Shown: one piece after another, positions 6,003 through 13,868 of the stretch
Layout: every line of letters starts with the position of its first letter
Numbering within the stretch: the first letter of the stretch is position 1
Virus record (IMG/VR): IMGVR_UViG_3300027659_000080
Span: 1 to 39,947 of that record
DNA length: 39,947 bases
From: a virus
Reading direction: 5' to 3' (one strand)
Position numbers and translations under genes: made by a program
Notes under the pieces: generated by a model
Databases searched by the model: none
What the model saw: the letters and a program-made list of their open reading frames with translations, nothing else
Told to the model about the DNA's origin: nothing

Positions 6003-7420
6003 TGCCTGATTCGCAAAATTTTAATACACAAAAAGATATTAACCGCTATTTGCAACAGCAAGGTCGTGCTCCACAAAGCCACCTTGACTGGGAAACTTGG
6101 CGTAAAATTGGACAACCTGGCACATACCAATCTCCTCCAGGGTCAAACCAAAGGTTTCAAGGTGTTAGCAGTGGTGCTGGTGGACCAAGTTACAATGGCG
6201 CAGGCTCAAACTACGACATGTTTAAAAACACAGGGGACGCTATTGCAAAGGCTTTAGAGGGTCCTACCTCTTATGTGCAGAATAAGTTTGCTAAAATGGG
6301 TAAAGACAAACCAGGCTCAACCGCCTCTTCAAGAAATGGTTCTAACATGGCAGATGACGATGGTTCAATGGGACCCCCAATTGCAGGTGGCGGACGAAGC
6401 CAAAATGCATCTATTACTTCCCCCGCCAGTAGTCGTGGCATGCGCCGTGGTCGCCGTGGGGACTTTAGTGGCGCACTAGCATCACATGGCATTACCATGG
6501 TTCAAGGTAATGATAACTACGGAACTGTCTACGGTAATATGGGAGGCGCTAATGTTGGAAACGGCGATTACGATAACTCCTTTCAATCCAAAAATAGCGG
6601 AGGACGACAGACAGCCTTCAGCGGAAACAACAGTACATTCGGTGGTGGTAGTCCAACTCCTCCAGTGGGTCCCACAACGCCGACTCCACCGCCGCCACCG
6701 CCGACTACTCCAGGCGGTCCGTATCCACCTCCACCAACGCCAAACGGTCCACCTAAACCTCCATACGTAAGCCCTCCTCGTCAACCTATTCCATTTACTG
6801 GGATAAAGAAAACAACTACACCAAATGGTCCTCCACAAGTTGGTGCTCCTCCAGTTGGACCACAAACGCCTGTTCCAGGTCCAGTCGGACCGCAGACACC
6901 AGTACAAGGTCCACAACAACCAGGTAGACCTGCAATTGGTGCAGGTCCACAACCTAGCGGTGCTATTGAGTCAGGTCCACAACCTGCGGGGCAACTTGAC
7001 GAAAGTAAGCGTACTAAAGTGCCAGATGGTCTTTACGCTCATGCTAATGACGAAAAGGGTGGTCCTGAGGCTGCCACAGCCCGTCAAAAATTAAATGAAA
7101 AAGGTGTTCACGGACCTTGGCTTTCCCAAACAGCAGGTCCACAAGCGCCAGCAGCAGGACCAATGTCACAACCTGTTGAAGGACCTGTTAACCCTGCTTC
7201 TAAAATTAATGAACAAGGTGGCGTTGGTGCTAAAAAATATGGTCCAGCAAAACCAAAACCAAAAATTGGTGACCCAGACTACAAACCAGCCATGGGTAAA
7301 AATCCTTTAAACGACAAAACACCAATGAAACCTTTAACTACTTTAATTCCACAAACAGTTGAAGGTCCAAAAAATCCCGCTGCTAAAAAAGCAGCCGCAA
7401 AGACTAAAGAAAAGAAGTAA
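6002..7420 (+). CDS. Large Pro/Gly-rich, low-complexity protein
   Basis: A 472-residue protein; the start is the ATG overlapping the upstream TAA. Residues 1-60 are Gln/Asn-rich, 60-210 Gly/Ser/Asn-rich, and 210-350 dominated by Pro with runs such as TPTPPPPPPTTP and repeats of GPQ, VGPQTPV and AGPQP. The C-terminal third carries two VEGPxNPA repeats and a Lys/Ala-rich tail. A peptide INEQGGVGAKKYGPAKP near residue 403 is echoed in the small protein at 8610. Most of it is probably disordered. It may be a virion-associated or scaffold-like protein; no catalytic domain is visible. Confidence 0.75.
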   Translation: MPDSQNFNTQKDINRYLQQQGRAPQSHLDWETWRKIGQPGTYQSPPGSNQRFQGVSSGAGGPSYNGAGSNYDMFKNTGDAIAKALEGPTSYVQNKFAKMGKDKPGSTASSRNGSNMADDDGSMGPPIAGGGRSQNASITSPASSRGMRRGRRGDFSGALASHGITMVQGNDNYGTVYGNMGGANVGNGDYDNSFQSKNSGGRQTAFSGNNSTFGGGSPTPPVGPTTPTPPPPPPTTPGGPYPPPPTPNGPPKPPYVSPPRQPIPFTGIKKTTTPNGPPQVGAPPVGPQTPVPGPVGPQTPVQGPQQPGRPAIGAGPQPSGAIESGPQPAGQLDESKRTKVPDGLYAHANDEKGGPEAATARQKLNEKGVHGPWLSQTAGPQAPAAGPMSQPVEGPVNPASKINEQGGVGAKKYGPAKPKPKIGDPDYKPAMGKNPLNDKTPMKPLTTLIPQTVEGPKNPAAKKAAAKTKEKK

Positions 7421-7423
7421 ATT

Positions 7424-7621
7424 ATGGCAGTTAATGAATCCCGCTCATGCAATCGTGACCTCACTCTAGGTGCAGGCGATGGCAAGTTTAAATCACTTAC
7501 ACCAGACCGTGGTGGCAATGTTGACCCAACAGCAGCCGCTATTCGCAAAAACATGCTTCAAATTCAATATAATATTCAAGAAGCACCAAACTTCCCAAAT
7601 TTTGAATCGCACCTTCAGTAA
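7424..7621 (+). CDS. Unknown 65-residue protein
   Basis: Starts MAVNESRSCNRDLTLG three bases after the Pro/Gly-rich gene. It is polar with a helical middle (DPTAAAIRKNMLQIQYNI). It ends a long chain of overlapping genes; a new promoter follows. No domain recognised. Confidence 0.6.
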   Translation: MAVNESRSCNRDLTLGAGDGKFKSLTPDRGGNVDPTAAAIRKNMLQIQYNIQEAPNFPNFESHLQ

Positions 7622-7624
7622 CAG

Positions 7625-7654
7625 TAGACAACACCACTAGGTATCATGTAAGAT
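7625..7654 (+). promoter_or_regulatory. Sigma70-like promoter
   Basis: TAGACA at 7625-7630, an 18-bp spacer and TAAGAT at 7649-7654 lie in the short gap after 7621. An AGGAG ribosome-binding site follows just before the ATG at 7683. A CCTTACAGAAACT string at 7656-7668 resembles the 13-bp motif of the early region but sits downstream of the -10 box. Confidence 0.5.
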
Positions 7655-7682
7655 ACCTTACAGAAACTACTAGGAGCACAAA

Positions 7683-8150
7683 ATGGCTGATAAAGACTTT
7701 GACCGTCTACTTGTATGCAAAACCCATGGGGTTATGTGGAAGATGCGTCCGTATGATGGACCACCTGAATACGACCAAGAGTTGCGTGAACTATGTGACC
7801 GTCACAACGCACAGGTACCCGACCCTGAGAATTGTAGAGCATTAATCTACCGCACAGACTCAGAAACTGCTGCCAAATTAGACGTAGAGACAGCACTAAA
7901 AAATGAGTTAAAAGAACAGGATGTTTACATCCGTGATTTCAGAGATGAGTTGAAGGTTGATGCGCTCAAATGTTTTAGTCGTCACAACCGACCAAGTCAG
8001 GGTTGCATTGATTGGTGCAGTGACGATAAGACTATTGGACGTAAAAGTGGTGTTCCTAAAGACAAGCGACAGTATGTCTGTATGTACTGCCCTGCCGCCG
8101 AATACTATACGCATCGCCAACGCACTGAAATGGGTCTTTACGGCAAGTGA
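7683..8150 (+). CDS. Unknown Cys/His-rich protein
   Basis: A 155-residue protein with several possible metal-binding sites: CKTHG (12-16), CDRHN (about 39), CFSRHNRPSQGCIDWC (about 98-113) and YVCMYCPAAEYY (about 131-142). The last is a CxxC. The middle (65-95) is a charged helix. Zinc or Fe-S binding is likely from the clusters, but I do not recognise the family. It starts a new operon behind its own promoter. Confidence 0.75.
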   Translation: MADKDFDRLLVCKTHGVMWKMRPYDGPPEYDQELRELCDRHNAQVPDPENCRALIYRTDSETAAKLDVETALKNELKEQDVYIRDFRDELKVDALKCFSRHNRPSQGCIDWCSDDKTIGRKSGVPKDKRQYVCMYCPAAEYYTHRQRTEMGLYGK

Positions 8151-8623
8151 TTCTCATTAATTTTGATGCCATTGCTTCTCCTGGCGCTGAAATAGGTGCT
8201 CGCATTCCACGAAAAGAAATGCGCCGCTTATGGGGAGCCCTAAATGCTGGGTATAACAATAAGTTAGCCATCATGGCTACAGGCATTACAAATACTCCTA
8301 TTCTTCTTGAATGGCTAAAGCGTGAGGGTTACAAAGCCACCACTGTAGATATTGTTGAAGAAGACACTGTGAATGTAAAGATTGACCGTGTGGCTTCCTT
8401 TAACGCTGTTTACGGGAAGATTAGTTGGTACATAGATATTGACCCAATTGCTGTTGCGAAGGTTGCGCATATGGGTATACCCACGCTACTATTGACAGTA
8501 CCCGACACCATCCGACTTGAATGGAACGAAGAAAAAGTTCTAAAGAGTTGGGATGTACTTGTTGAGGAAATTGAAAGCCAAGCGTTAGCAAAGGCAGAAA
8601 GGACATGGCGTGAGTCAGATTAA
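8147..8623 (+). CDS. Unknown alpha/beta protein, possibly HAD-like
   Basis: A 158-residue protein starting at a GTG that overlaps the upstream TGA. It begins with a hydrophobic strand and an Asp (ILINFDAIAS), has an Ala/Thr strand end (KLAIMATGITNTPILLEWLKREGY) and a later strand-turn WYIDIDPIAVAKVAHMGIPTLLL, similar in layout to HAD-type Rossmannoid proteins (motif I Asp, motif II Thr, later Asp). The classic DxD is not intact, so catalysis is uncertain. It is co-transcribed with the genes around it. Confidence 0.65.
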   Translation: MILINFDAIASPGAEIGARIPRKEMRRLWGALNAGYNNKLAIMATGITNTPILLEWLKREGYKATTVDIVEEDTVNVKIDRVASFNAVYGKISWYIDIDPIAVAKVAHMGIPTLLLTVPDTIRLEWNEEKVLKSWDVLVEEIESQALAKAERTWRESD

Positions 8624-8903
8624 TGAATATGGGGGCGTTGGCTCGGAACCATACGGTCCTCCAAAACCACTTGTAATGAACTTTGATGAGTGGATGGCTT
8701 ACGGTTTGGAACACAGTTTTTGTGGACCCCCTGTGTGTATTACCCATGATGGTGAACCTATGACAGATGCAGAATACGCAGAATTTGACGAGGGTCACGA
8801 CCCTTGTATTCACATGATTCGCCCTTATCACGATGTTGCAGAACGCCTTATGGTTGAGTCTTCACACTCTGCATCAATTTGGCGCAGGCCAGGTTGGGAG
8901 TGA
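8610..8903 (+). CDS. Unknown protein with INExGGVG motif
   Basis: A 97-residue protein starting at a GTG inside the end of the previous gene. Residues 4-20 read INEYGGVGSEPYGPPKP, matching the pattern INExGGVGxxxYGPxKP in the large Pro/Gly-rich protein (about 7205-7255). The rest contains His/Cys/Asp-rich parts (CGPPVCITHDGE; EGHDPCIHM) that could bind metal. Function unknown. Confidence 0.65.
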   Translation: MSQINEYGGVGSEPYGPPKPLVMNFDEWMAYGLEHSFCGPPVCITHDGEPMTDAEYAEFDEGHDPCIHMIRPYHDVAERLMVESSHSASIWRRPGWE

Positions 8904-10339
8904 AAGTCTTTTTCGGAGGGTCGGAAAAAGGTTCATATCGGCGTATGTTGCTTGACAACAACGTTAAGCACTTTGCTTTAAATCTCACACATTTACCAAT
9001 TCCTAAAAAGAAGGAATTTGTATTGTCAGACATTTTTCAAGGCAACGAAGTGCTCATTTACACTTCTGAAAACGATGAAGATTTAAACCGTTTTGATGAT
9101 TTTGTACGCAATTACGCAGATGAGATTTCTATTGTTATTGGTCGCCCTGACTACGATGGCGCATGGTTAGGGGACAAGTATGTCCCCATATGGAATGACG
9201 AAACTGACCTAGAACGGCTTGCGTGGCTTTGTCAAAAGTATGGTCGTGTAGCCATCTCAGACAAGGCTGTAAACCCTCGCAACATGGTCAGGATTCGCCA
9301 ACTGGCAGCCCGTTGGGGAACTAAACTTATTGGAATTACCTCCAAGCCTGACCTGATTGAGCACCTCCCTTGGGACGCTGTAGTTGTCAATTCTTGGACA
9401 TCTGTCATCCGTTATGGGGAAACTCAAATTTGGGATGGTCATGGTTTGCGCCGTTACCCAGCCCAGCAAAAGGAGTCCGCTCGTAAGAAGCACCGAGCAG
9501 ATATTGTCCGACTTGATGTAGATATAGTTTCTGTAATGGAGGATGATGTTGCTACTGTTGGGACGCTTGCTATCCGTTCTTGGCAACAATGGGAAACACA
9601 CACTTTTGGGGGCTATGACCCTTCTGTGGCGGATGACGAAGACGAGTTTGGACCCCCTTCTGACCCCCCAATCATTACTATTGGGGGTGTTACCCCTGTT
9701 TCTAAAAATGTGGCTTTGGGGGGGTCAAACATTACTACAGACCCCCTAAATGAGCGGCACGAAAGAGGGCGGTCATTACTACCCATAATGGGCATTGAAT
9801 CTGTAGTGTCTTTAGGTCACAGAACCGTTGGAAATGATGGAGAAGAACTAGAAATTGAACCTGAGAAAGTAAACCTTCTCAAATATAATGCTGACCCACT
9901 AAGGGAGTGCAATCATTGCTATTTGGCTCCCCGATGTCCTCAATTTCACGAAAATGCGACATGTGCGTTTTCTCTTCCTTTGGAGATTAAGTCCAAAGAC
10001 CAACTTCAGGCTGCTATGAAGGCTCTTTTAGAGATGCAAGTAGGTCGTGTGATGTTTGCTCGCTTTGCGGAAGAACTAGAAGGACAGGGTCTTGACTCTA
10101 GTCTTTCTACAGAAATTGACCGAGTATTTAACCTTGTAGAGAAAATGGCTCGTATCAGTGACAACCGAGAAATGCTCCGTATTGAGGTTGAGACTCGTGG
10201 GTCTAGCGGAGTGCTTTCCCGACTGTTTGGACAGAAGGTTGGAGAAACCAGCAAGATGCTCCCTAACGGTGGTTTAAACGAAGAAGCCACCGATGCCCTG
10301 TACGCAGACGTTATTGATTTTTCTGAAGACGGTTCTTGA
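8900..10339 (+). CDS. Two-domain protein: N-terminal alpha/beta domain, C-terminal Cys-cluster domain
   Basis: A 479-residue protein; the GTG start at 8900 overlaps the upstream TGA. Residues 1-245 form an alpha/beta domain with well-marked strands (VKVFFGGSE, EVLIYTSE, ISIVIGRPDYDGAWLG, GRVAISDKA, TKLIGITSK, DAVVVNSW) like a TIM barrel or Rossmann-like fold. A Gly/Pro/Asp linker (about 245-310) follows, then a domain with four Cys (CNHCYLAPRCPQFHENATC) and a helical tail (DQLQAAMKALLEMQVGRVMFARFAEELEG). The Cys domain recalls phage packaging-type small subunits with conserved Cys, but I cannot name the family with confidence. Confidence 0.8.
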   Translation: MKVFFGGSEKGSYRRMLLDNNVKHFALNLTHLPIPKKKEFVLSDIFQGNEVLIYTSENDEDLNRFDDFVRNYADEISIVIGRPDYDGAWLGDKYVPIWNDETDLERLAWLCQKYGRVAISDKAVNPRNMVRIRQLAARWGTKLIGITSKPDLIEHLPWDAVVVNSWTSVIRYGETQIWDGHGLRRYPAQQKESARKKHRADIVRLDVDIVSVMEDDVATVGTLAIRSWQQWETHTFGGYDPSVADDEDEFGPPSDPPIITIGGVTPVSKNVALGGSNITTDPLNERHERGRSLLPIMGIESVVSLGHRTVGNDGEELEIEPEKVNLLKYNADPLRECNHCYLAPRCPQFHENATCAFSLPLEIKSKDQLQAAMKALLEMQVGRVMFARFAEELEGQGLDSSLSTEIDRVFNLVEKMARISDNREMLRIEVETRGSSGVLSRLFGQKVGETSKMLPNGGLNEEATDALYADVIDFSEDGS

Positions 10340-10364
10340 CATACTCGTTAGTACCCACTAAAAT
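10336..10364 (+). promoter_or_regulatory. Strong sigma70-like promoter
   Basis: TTGACA at 10336-10341, a 17-bp spacer and TAAAAT at 10359-10364. It overlaps the last codons of the upstream gene and drives the small membrane ORF and the sugar-nucleotide gene downstream. Confidence 0.75.
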
Positions 10365-10385
10365 CAACTGAGTTTGGAGCATAAA

Positions 10386-10538
10386 ATGATAATAATTAGT
10401 TTATTAATGATTAATACTTATCTTCTTTGGAAGATTTTTAACACCCTTAGATATATGTCTTTGACTCCTACAAATGATGACCTTTGGGACATCTTTGCTG
10501 AATACATAGAATCACAAGACTCAGAAGAGGATTATTAA
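10386..10538 (+). CDS. 50-residue protein with a hydrophobic N terminus
   Basis: Starts MIIISLLMINTYLLWKIF, a short membrane-anchor-like segment, then a polar acidic tail ending SQDSEEDY. GGAG sits a few bases before the ATG, and the stop TAA directly precedes the next ATG. It lies between a strong promoter and the dehydratase gene. Function unknown; a membrane-anchored accessory peptide is possible. Confidence 0.55.
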   Translation: MIIISLLMINTYLLWKIFNTLRYMSLTPTNDDLWDIFAEYIESQDSEEDY

Positions 10539-11579
10539 ATGAAAATACTAGTAACTGGAGGATGTGGCTTTGCTGGTCACCATCTCATTGAACACCTCCT
10601 TACCAATACCGATAGTGAAATTTTGGTACTTGACTCTTTGACTTACGCAGGCAAAGTTGACAGGGTATTGGATATCCATAATTACGACTCAAACCGAGTA
10701 AAAATTATGTGGCATGACCTTAGGGCGACTTTACAACCCGTTGCTGAAAAACTAAAGGATATTACACATGTCCTACATCTTGCGTCTGAATCCCATGTTG
10801 ACCGCAGTATTACTGACCCAGCACCCTTTATCCACAACAACGTTATTGGGTCGCTCAACATGTACGAGTGGGCACGAACCCATGACAACCTAGAGCACTT
10901 CGTACAGATTTCAACAGATGAGGTTTATGGAGCCGCACCAGCAGGACACGCTCACCAAGAGTGGCTTGACCCTATGCTTCCATCTAACCCCTATGCAGCA
11001 AGCAAAGTTGGACAAGAAGCGATTGGTATCTCGTACTGGCGTACCTACGGTCTTCCTTTAACCATCACAAATACAATGAACCTGTTTGGAGAACGCCAAC
11101 ATCCTGAGAAGTTCCTTCCAAAAACTATTCGTTCTATTGCTAACGGAAACCCTGTAGAACTTCATGGTATTTACCATGGCATCAAAGATGGCTTTCCTGA
11201 CTGGCAAGCATCTGAACGCCATTGGCTTCATGCCCGTAACCATGCCGATGCACTTTTGTGGGTTCTTACACAAGCACCAGCAATACGTTACAAAAACTCT
11301 GTAGAAACTCAGAAACCAAACCGCTGGAATGTGGCTGGGGAAGAGAAGTCTGTACTTGAAATGACTGAGATTATTTCGGACATTCTTAACACTGCCTGTG
11401 AAATTGATTGGGTGGATTACCATTCAACACGCCCAGGTCATGACCATCGTTACGCTTTGGATTCTTCCAAGATTCATAACGCAGGGTGGAAACCACCTTT
11501 TAATCTTGAAACTGCTCTAGAAAAAACTGTGGCGTGGGTAACCCGTGATGAGAATAAGAGGTGGCTAAGTGATTACTGA
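10539..11579 (+). CDS. dTDP-glucose 4,6-dehydratase-like enzyme (extended SDR)
   Basis: A 346-residue protein, the usual length for this family. It has the NAD-binding TGGCGFAGHH loop (6-15), HLASESHVDRS (80-90), the STDEVYG motif (125-131) whose Thr-Asp-Glu acts in the dehydratases, and the Tyr/Lys pair PYAASK (Y152, K156). These features match RmlB, which turns dTDP-glucose into the 4-keto-6-deoxy sugar. In a phage this suggests deoxysugar synthesis for modifying virion or host surface glycans; glycosyltransferases at 13810 and 35052 fit. Related SDR enzymes using GDP- or UDP-sugars cannot be excluded. Confidence 0.9.
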   Translation: MKILVTGGCGFAGHHLIEHLLTNTDSEILVLDSLTYAGKVDRVLDIHNYDSNRVKIMWHDLRATLQPVAEKLKDITHVLHLASESHVDRSITDPAPFIHNNVIGSLNMYEWARTHDNLEHFVQISTDEVYGAAPAGHAHQEWLDPMLPSNPYAASKVGQEAIGISYWRTYGLPLTITNTMNLFGERQHPEKFLPKTIRSIANGNPVELHGIYHGIKDGFPDWQASERHWLHARNHADALLWVLTQAPAIRYKNSVETQKPNRWNVAGEEKSVLEMTEIISDILNTACEIDWVDYHSTRPGHDHRYALDSSKIHNAGWKPPFNLETALEKTVAWVTRDENKRWLSDY

Positions 11580-12285
11580 TGTTGGAATTGACATGGATGG
11601 AGTCATATATGACTTTGCCAAAGTTTTTCATGAATACGCCCAAAATAGGATGAACAAAGAATTGTCCAAACCTACAAAATGGGATTTCTACAAAGAATGG
11701 GGTATGTCAGACGAGCAGTTTGATGAATGGCTCATAGAAGGTGTTCAAGAACTCCGACTGTTTAATTGTGATGCTCCCATGGAAAACACTGTTGAAGGTT
11801 GGAACCTTCTGAAGCAAAACGATATAAAAATCCATTTGTTGACTCACAGAGGTGCTGTTTCTTATCAACAAACTGTTCAATGGCTAGAACGCTTTGGTCT
11901 CCGTCCTGACAGTTTACATTTTGGTGCAAACAAAGGTATTTTGAAAGCCTTTGCAACAGACCAGTGTGCGTCTATAGATGACTACCCGTTGTACTACACC
12001 CAATACGACCGTGCAGGTGTTATTTCATTTCTTCGTACACAACCATGGAACGAACAAATGTACGCACGCAGAGTAAAAGACCTCTTAGATTTTGCTAACA
12101 AAGTTATAACAATCAATGAAGCCCAAAAAGTACTTATTGAGTTACCTGTAGCACCAAAACCAAAATCACATATTATTTGGGAACCCAACAAAAACCCAAC
12201 AAGCACATACACACAAGTTTACAAAGATACAAACCCCCACGAAAACAACTTTAAGAAAATGAGATGGACTAATGACGACCTCTGA
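11569..12285 (+). CDS. HAD-superfamily phosphatase, 5'(3')-deoxyribonucleotidase-like
   Basis: A 238-residue protein from a GTG overlapping the end of the previous gene. HAD motifs are clear: motif I GIDMDGVIYDF (D8 nucleophile, D10), motif II HLLTHR (T92), a Lys near 123, and motif IV SIDDYPLYY (D137, D138). The small helical cap between motifs I and II and the sequence style match 5'(3')-deoxyribonucleotidases that dephosphorylate nucleoside monophosphates. A role in nucleotide metabolism or nucleotide-sugar recycling is inferred. The C-terminal 60 residues are an unusual polar tail. Confidence 0.8.
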   Translation: MITDVGIDMDGVIYDFAKVFHEYAQNRMNKELSKPTKWDFYKEWGMSDEQFDEWLIEGVQELRLFNCDAPMENTVEGWNLLKQNDIKIHLLTHRGAVSYQQTVQWLERFGLRPDSLHFGANKGILKAFATDQCASIDDYPLYYTQYDRAGVISFLRTQPWNEQMYARRVKDLLDFANKVITINEAQKVLIELPVAPKPKSHIIWEPNKNPTSTYTQVYKDTNPHENNFKKMRWTNDDL

Positions 12286-12583
12286 CAATCACCGTACAGA
12301 CATACTTAAAGAATCAATTAATCTTATCAACGGCGAACGAAATAGCACTTACGGTGACCCTCTAGACGATTTTGCTACAACTGCTGCGATGTGGGATGTT
12401 TATCTTGCACGCACTATTGAAGCACGTGGAACATTAGATATAAAGCCACATGATGTAGCAATCATGATGAACTTGTTAAAGATTGCACGAATTTCGTGGT
12501 CTCCTGAAAAGCGAGACCATTGGGCTGACCTTGGTGGCTACACAGGCTGTGGATGGGACTGTGTAGTCAGGCAAGATGAGTAG
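12272..12583 (+). CDS. DUF6378-like phage protein
   Basis: A 103-residue protein with the pattern NGERNSTYGDPLDDFATTAAMW followed by KPHDVAIMMNLLKIARI and a C-terminal DHWADLGGYTGCG. This is the layout of the phage family DUF6378: an all-helical protein with conserved acidic residues. Any relation to MazG-like nucleotide pyrophosphohydrolases is only a suggestion. It overlaps the HAD gene and is coupled to the WhiB gene by TAGTG. Confidence 0.7.
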   Translation: MTTSDNHRTDILKESINLINGERNSTYGDPLDDFATTAAMWDVYLARTIEARGTLDIKPHDVAIMMNLLKIARISWSPEKRDHWADLGGYTGCGWDCVVRQDE

Positions 12584-12993
12584 TGGACACACCACAATGG
12601 ATTTCTAAAAGTCTTTGTAAAAACCGACATATTGATATTTGGTATCCTCCATTAGATACCGACAACCCTGACAAATACTATGGAGTTGCACGAGAAGTGT
12701 GCCGTAGATGCCCTGTATGGAAAGAATGCTTAGACGCAGGCACTACAGAAACTTGGGGAATGTGGGGTGGATTGACCCCTCTAGAGAGAACAGTCATTAC
12801 CAACAAGTCACCAAAACCAAGTGCCATAAGGTCACACGGTACTTGGGTACGATACCGACAAGGTTGCCGATGCACAGATTGCACCGATGTTGCCGCTGTT
12901 CAGCCCGAAACTTTGAATATTAACTCGGTGCCACTAATGAGTGAACAATTGGGTGATTTAGATATCTTGAGGTTCTTGCTTTTCAACCAGTAA
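12583..12993 (+). CDS. whiB: WhiB-family Fe-S transcriptional regulator
   Basis: A 136-residue protein from a GTG start. It has the four WhiB cysteines (C12, and C40-x2-C43-x5-C49 in REVCRRCPVWKEC) that bind a [4Fe-4S] cluster, followed by the signature GMWGG (59-63). A C-terminal extension has HGTWVRYRQGCRCTDC, a second small Cys motif seen in other actinobacterial and actinophage proteins. WhiB proteins bind sigma factors and modulate transcription in Actinobacteria. It ends an operon and is followed by a strong terminator. Confidence 0.9.
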   Translation: MDTPQWISKSLCKNRHIDIWYPPLDTDNPDKYYGVAREVCRRCPVWKECLDAGTTETWGMWGGLTPLERTVITNKSPKPSAIRSHGTWVRYRQGCRCTDCTDVAAVQPETLNINSVPLMSEQLGDLDILRFLLFNQ

Positions 12994-13011
12994 CCCTGTA
13001 ACCTAGAGACA

Positions 13012-13074
13012 GACCCCATACCAAGGATTCACCTCAGAGTGCTTTAAGCACTCACTTGGTAGGGGTCTTTTTTT
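13012..13074 (+). terminator. Rho-independent terminator with nested hairpin
   Basis: The outer stem pairs 13012-13026 (GACCCCATACCAAGG) with 13055-13067 (CTTGGTAGGGGTC). The inner perfect palindrome at 13037-13053 (GAGTGCTTTAAGCACTC) closes the loop. Seven T follow at 13068-13074. It ends the operon of 10386-12993. Confidence 0.9.
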
Positions 13075-13096
13075 ATTGTACGGACATTGGAGAAAA

Positions 13097-13651
13097 ATGG
13101 TTTATCGCCTTCTTACCGCATTGACACTTTCAGTTACCACCACATTTGGTGCTATTACGACAGGAGGTAATGCGTCAGAAGCGAGTACAACAATTGTTGT
13201 AACCACTATTCCTGCAAACTTTGTACAAGCCACAAGTGTTCCTACAATGCACCCTGAATTACGCTCACAACTTGCTACACGCAAAGCAGGCTCAGTGCGC
13301 TTTTGGGAAGCAGTGTCTTGGTGTGAAACCAACCATAATTGGAAAGACGGTGGTTATTTTTCTGGTGGACTTGGGATGGCTCAATCAGTTTGGGTAAACT
13401 TTGGTGGCAAACAATTTGCATCACGCCCACCAAAAGCGACTAAAGAAGAACAGATTGTAATTGCTAACCGTGTTGCTTTCTTTGGTTTTCAAACTAAAAA
13501 TGTGTACCGCACACTTCAAGATAAGTTAGACAACAAACCATATTTCCGACCAGCAGTGGGATGGAAGAGCATGAAAAAATGGGGAGGTAACTGTGCTAAC
13601 TGGAAGACACGGAAACCACTTAGGGACAAGTACACAGAAACACCTAAGTAA
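13097..13651 (+). CDS. Rpf-like muralytic enzyme (secreted transglycosylase)
   Basis: A 184-residue protein. I used the ATG at 13097 preceded by GGAGA. Residues 1-29 are a likely signal peptide (MVYRLLTALTLSVTT, cleavage near NASEAS). Residues 66-130 match the resuscitation-promoting-factor domain: RFWEAVSWCETNHNW with catalytic-type E77, GGYFSGGLGMAQSVWVNFGG, and EEQIVIANRVA. C76 may pair with C166. Rpf proteins cleave peptidoglycan glycan strands in Actinobacteria. In a phage it could be an endolysin or a virion lysin; it stands alone between two promoters. Confidence 0.85.
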   Translation: MVYRLLTALTLSVTTTFGAITTGGNASEASTTIVVTTIPANFVQATSVPTMHPELRSQLATRKAGSVRFWEAVSWCETNHNWKDGGYFSGGLGMAQSVWVNFGGKQFASRPPKATKEEQIVIANRVAFFGFQTKNVYRTLQDKLDNKPYFRPAVGWKSMKKWGGNCANWKTRKPLRDKYTETPK

Positions 13652-13654
13652 CTG

Positions 13655-13684
13655 TTGACAGAAACCGACTAAATAAACTAGAAT
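13655..13684 (+). promoter_or_regulatory. Sigma70-like promoter, probably leaderless
   Basis: TTGACA at 13655-13660, an 18-bp spacer and TAGAAT at 13679-13684. The ATG of the next ORF comes 7 nt after the -10 box, so the mRNA likely starts at or next to the ATG; no ribosome-binding site is visible. Confidence 0.75.
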
Positions 13685-13691
13685 AGTTATT

Positions 13692-13868
13692 ATGTACAGC
13701 AAGACATACAAATGTGACTCATGTGATATCCGCCTTACAGTTGGTGTACCCGTTACAGAAACTCCTACACACCCTTGCTCACGACACGCAAACAAAACGA
13801 GGAAACTAATTGAAGTTGAAACTGGGAATAGCCAGCGGGGACAGAGTCCCACCACAGAGGGCACCTGA
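13692..13868 (+). CDS. 58-residue zinc-finger-like protein
   Basis: Starts MYSKTYKCDSCDIRL with CxxC, followed by PCSRH that supplies a further Cys and His, giving a CxxC-x-C-xx-H pattern like a small zinc ribbon. The last 60 bases overlap the glycosyltransferase in another frame, so the C terminus of one of the two may be shorter. It is driven by the strong promoter just upstream. Function unknown. Confidence 0.6.
   Translation: MYSKTYKCDSCDIRLTVGVPVTETPTHPCSRHANKTRKLIEVETGNSQRGQSPTTEGT

Noticed and set aside
6482-6952. Reverse open frame of 156 codons opposite the Pro/Gly-rich protein
   Set aside because: Its Trp/Arg-rich translation is the complement of Pro and Gly codons, so it is a shadow.
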